The notes beneath the pieces were generated by a model that saw only the letters and a list, made by a program, of their open reading frames with translations, was not told where the DNA came from and did no database searches. A DNA stretch of 41,871 bases from contig JAAYUV010000017.1 in assembly GCA_012517475.1 (NCBI GenBank), positions 1 through 41,871 of the forward strand, given 5' to 3'. The DNA comes from Peptococcaceae bacterium (lineage in GTDB: Bacteria; Bacillota; Desulfitobacteriia; Desulfitobacteriales; Syntrophobotulaceae). Shown here piece after piece: positions 41,708-41,871 of this stretch; the first letter of the stretch is position 1, and each line of letters opens with the position of its first letter. The translations under genes were made by a program, and so were the position numbers.

Positions 41708-41871
41708 AAAGGGGTTGTTGCAAAACTACTTAAGAAGGTTTCCATAATGTATAGCCGCTCTCGGCAGATCGTGAAGGCCACTAGCCTTCACGCATCCGTG
41801 GCGAGCCGCTCAATGCCATCCATGGCACCGGAAGAAATGTCCACTGGACATTTCTTCCCAGTCCATCCATG
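41708..41871 (+). repeat. Hairpin-rich MITE-like element, copy C (cut by window end)
   Basis: The left end is AAGGGGTTGTTGCAAAACTACT, then AAGAAGGTTTC and the core start ATAATGTATAGCCGC (41742 on). From 41751 it is identical to bases 1-121 of the window until the sequence ends. The left end matches, in reverse complement, the right end of the IS1182 remnant (TTTTAAGTAGTTTTGCG). It begins at the stop codon of the YitT gene without disrupting it. Confidence 0.88.

Overview
The window looks like chromosomal DNA of an anaerobic, endospore-forming, low-GC Firmicute, most likely a clostridial Peptococcaceae/Desulfitobacteriaceae relative (Desulfitobacterium, Dehalobacter, Desulfosporosinus or Syntrophobotulus type). 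The clues are sporulation and germination genes (sleB-ypeB, two CotF-like coat proteins, an SASP-like small protein), strictly anaerobic redox enzymes (single-chain pyruvate:ferredoxin oxidoreductase, rubredoxin, ferredoxin), Gram-positive Shine-Dalgarno sites and SigA promoters, and a nif cluster with the NifI1/NifI2 PII pair ahead of nifH. The genus assignment is inference.

Layout. 1-4614: end of a hairpin-rich repeat element, a hotdog thioesterase, an SASP-like peptide, a DEAD-box helicase, a 24-codon peptide with its own terminator, a DUF4363-DUF421 membrane pair, and a stand-alone CorC/HlyC domain. 4712-17018: a co-directional molybdenum nitrogenase cluster. It starts with a good SigA promoter carrying a palindrome, then a ~350-nt leader with four related hairpins, three of them shaped like intrinsic terminators. 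The genes follow in the order nifI1, nifI2, nifH, nifD, nifK, nifX-like, ferredoxin, [repeat element], nifE, nifN, nifB, anfO-like, broken second anfO, a second nifX-like gene, nifV. A Crp/Fnr regulator converges on nifV. 17864-19934: ypeB and sleB (spore germination). 20109-24016: a FadR-type regulator, a two-subunit glycolate/lactate-type dehydrogenase, and rubredoxin. 24180-27280: an OmpR-type two-component system followed by a lipoprotein and a secreted coiled-coil protein behind a PhoP-box-like array. 27758-33804: an anchored polysaccharide-deacetylase-like protein, DUF1992, a membrane-protein fragment, pyruvate:ferredoxin oxidoreductase and a 39-aa protein. 33807-34408: the shell of an IS1182-family element containing a palindromic insert. 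34424-36509: small proteins, coat proteins and a zinc-ribbon protein. 36709-40701: a GT2/GtrA/YfhO lipid-linked glycosylation operon. 40862-41707: a YitT-family membrane protein. 41708-41871: the same repeat element again.

How the genes fit together. NifHDK reduce N2; NifB, NifEN, the NifX-like proteins and NifV build FeMo-co; NifI1/NifI2 are expected to switch NifDK off post-translationally; the nif ferredoxin is a plausible electron donor. PFOR (33 kb away in the same window) can supply low-potential ferredoxin from pyruvate, and the GlcDF-type dehydrogenase may feed 2-hydroxy-acid carbon into central metabolism.

The strongest candidates for something new are (i) the nif leader with tandem terminator-like repeats behind a strong promoter, which implies an antitermination or processing switch, (ii) a family of hairpin-rich elements with asymmetric conserved ends, nested in IS1182-like ends, one copy sitting inside the nif operon, and (iii) an AnfO-family gene, duplicated and partly broken, inside a Mo-nitrogenase cluster. 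The first and last 121 bases of the window are identical because both lie in the repeat element, so the window edges may be assembly breaks.
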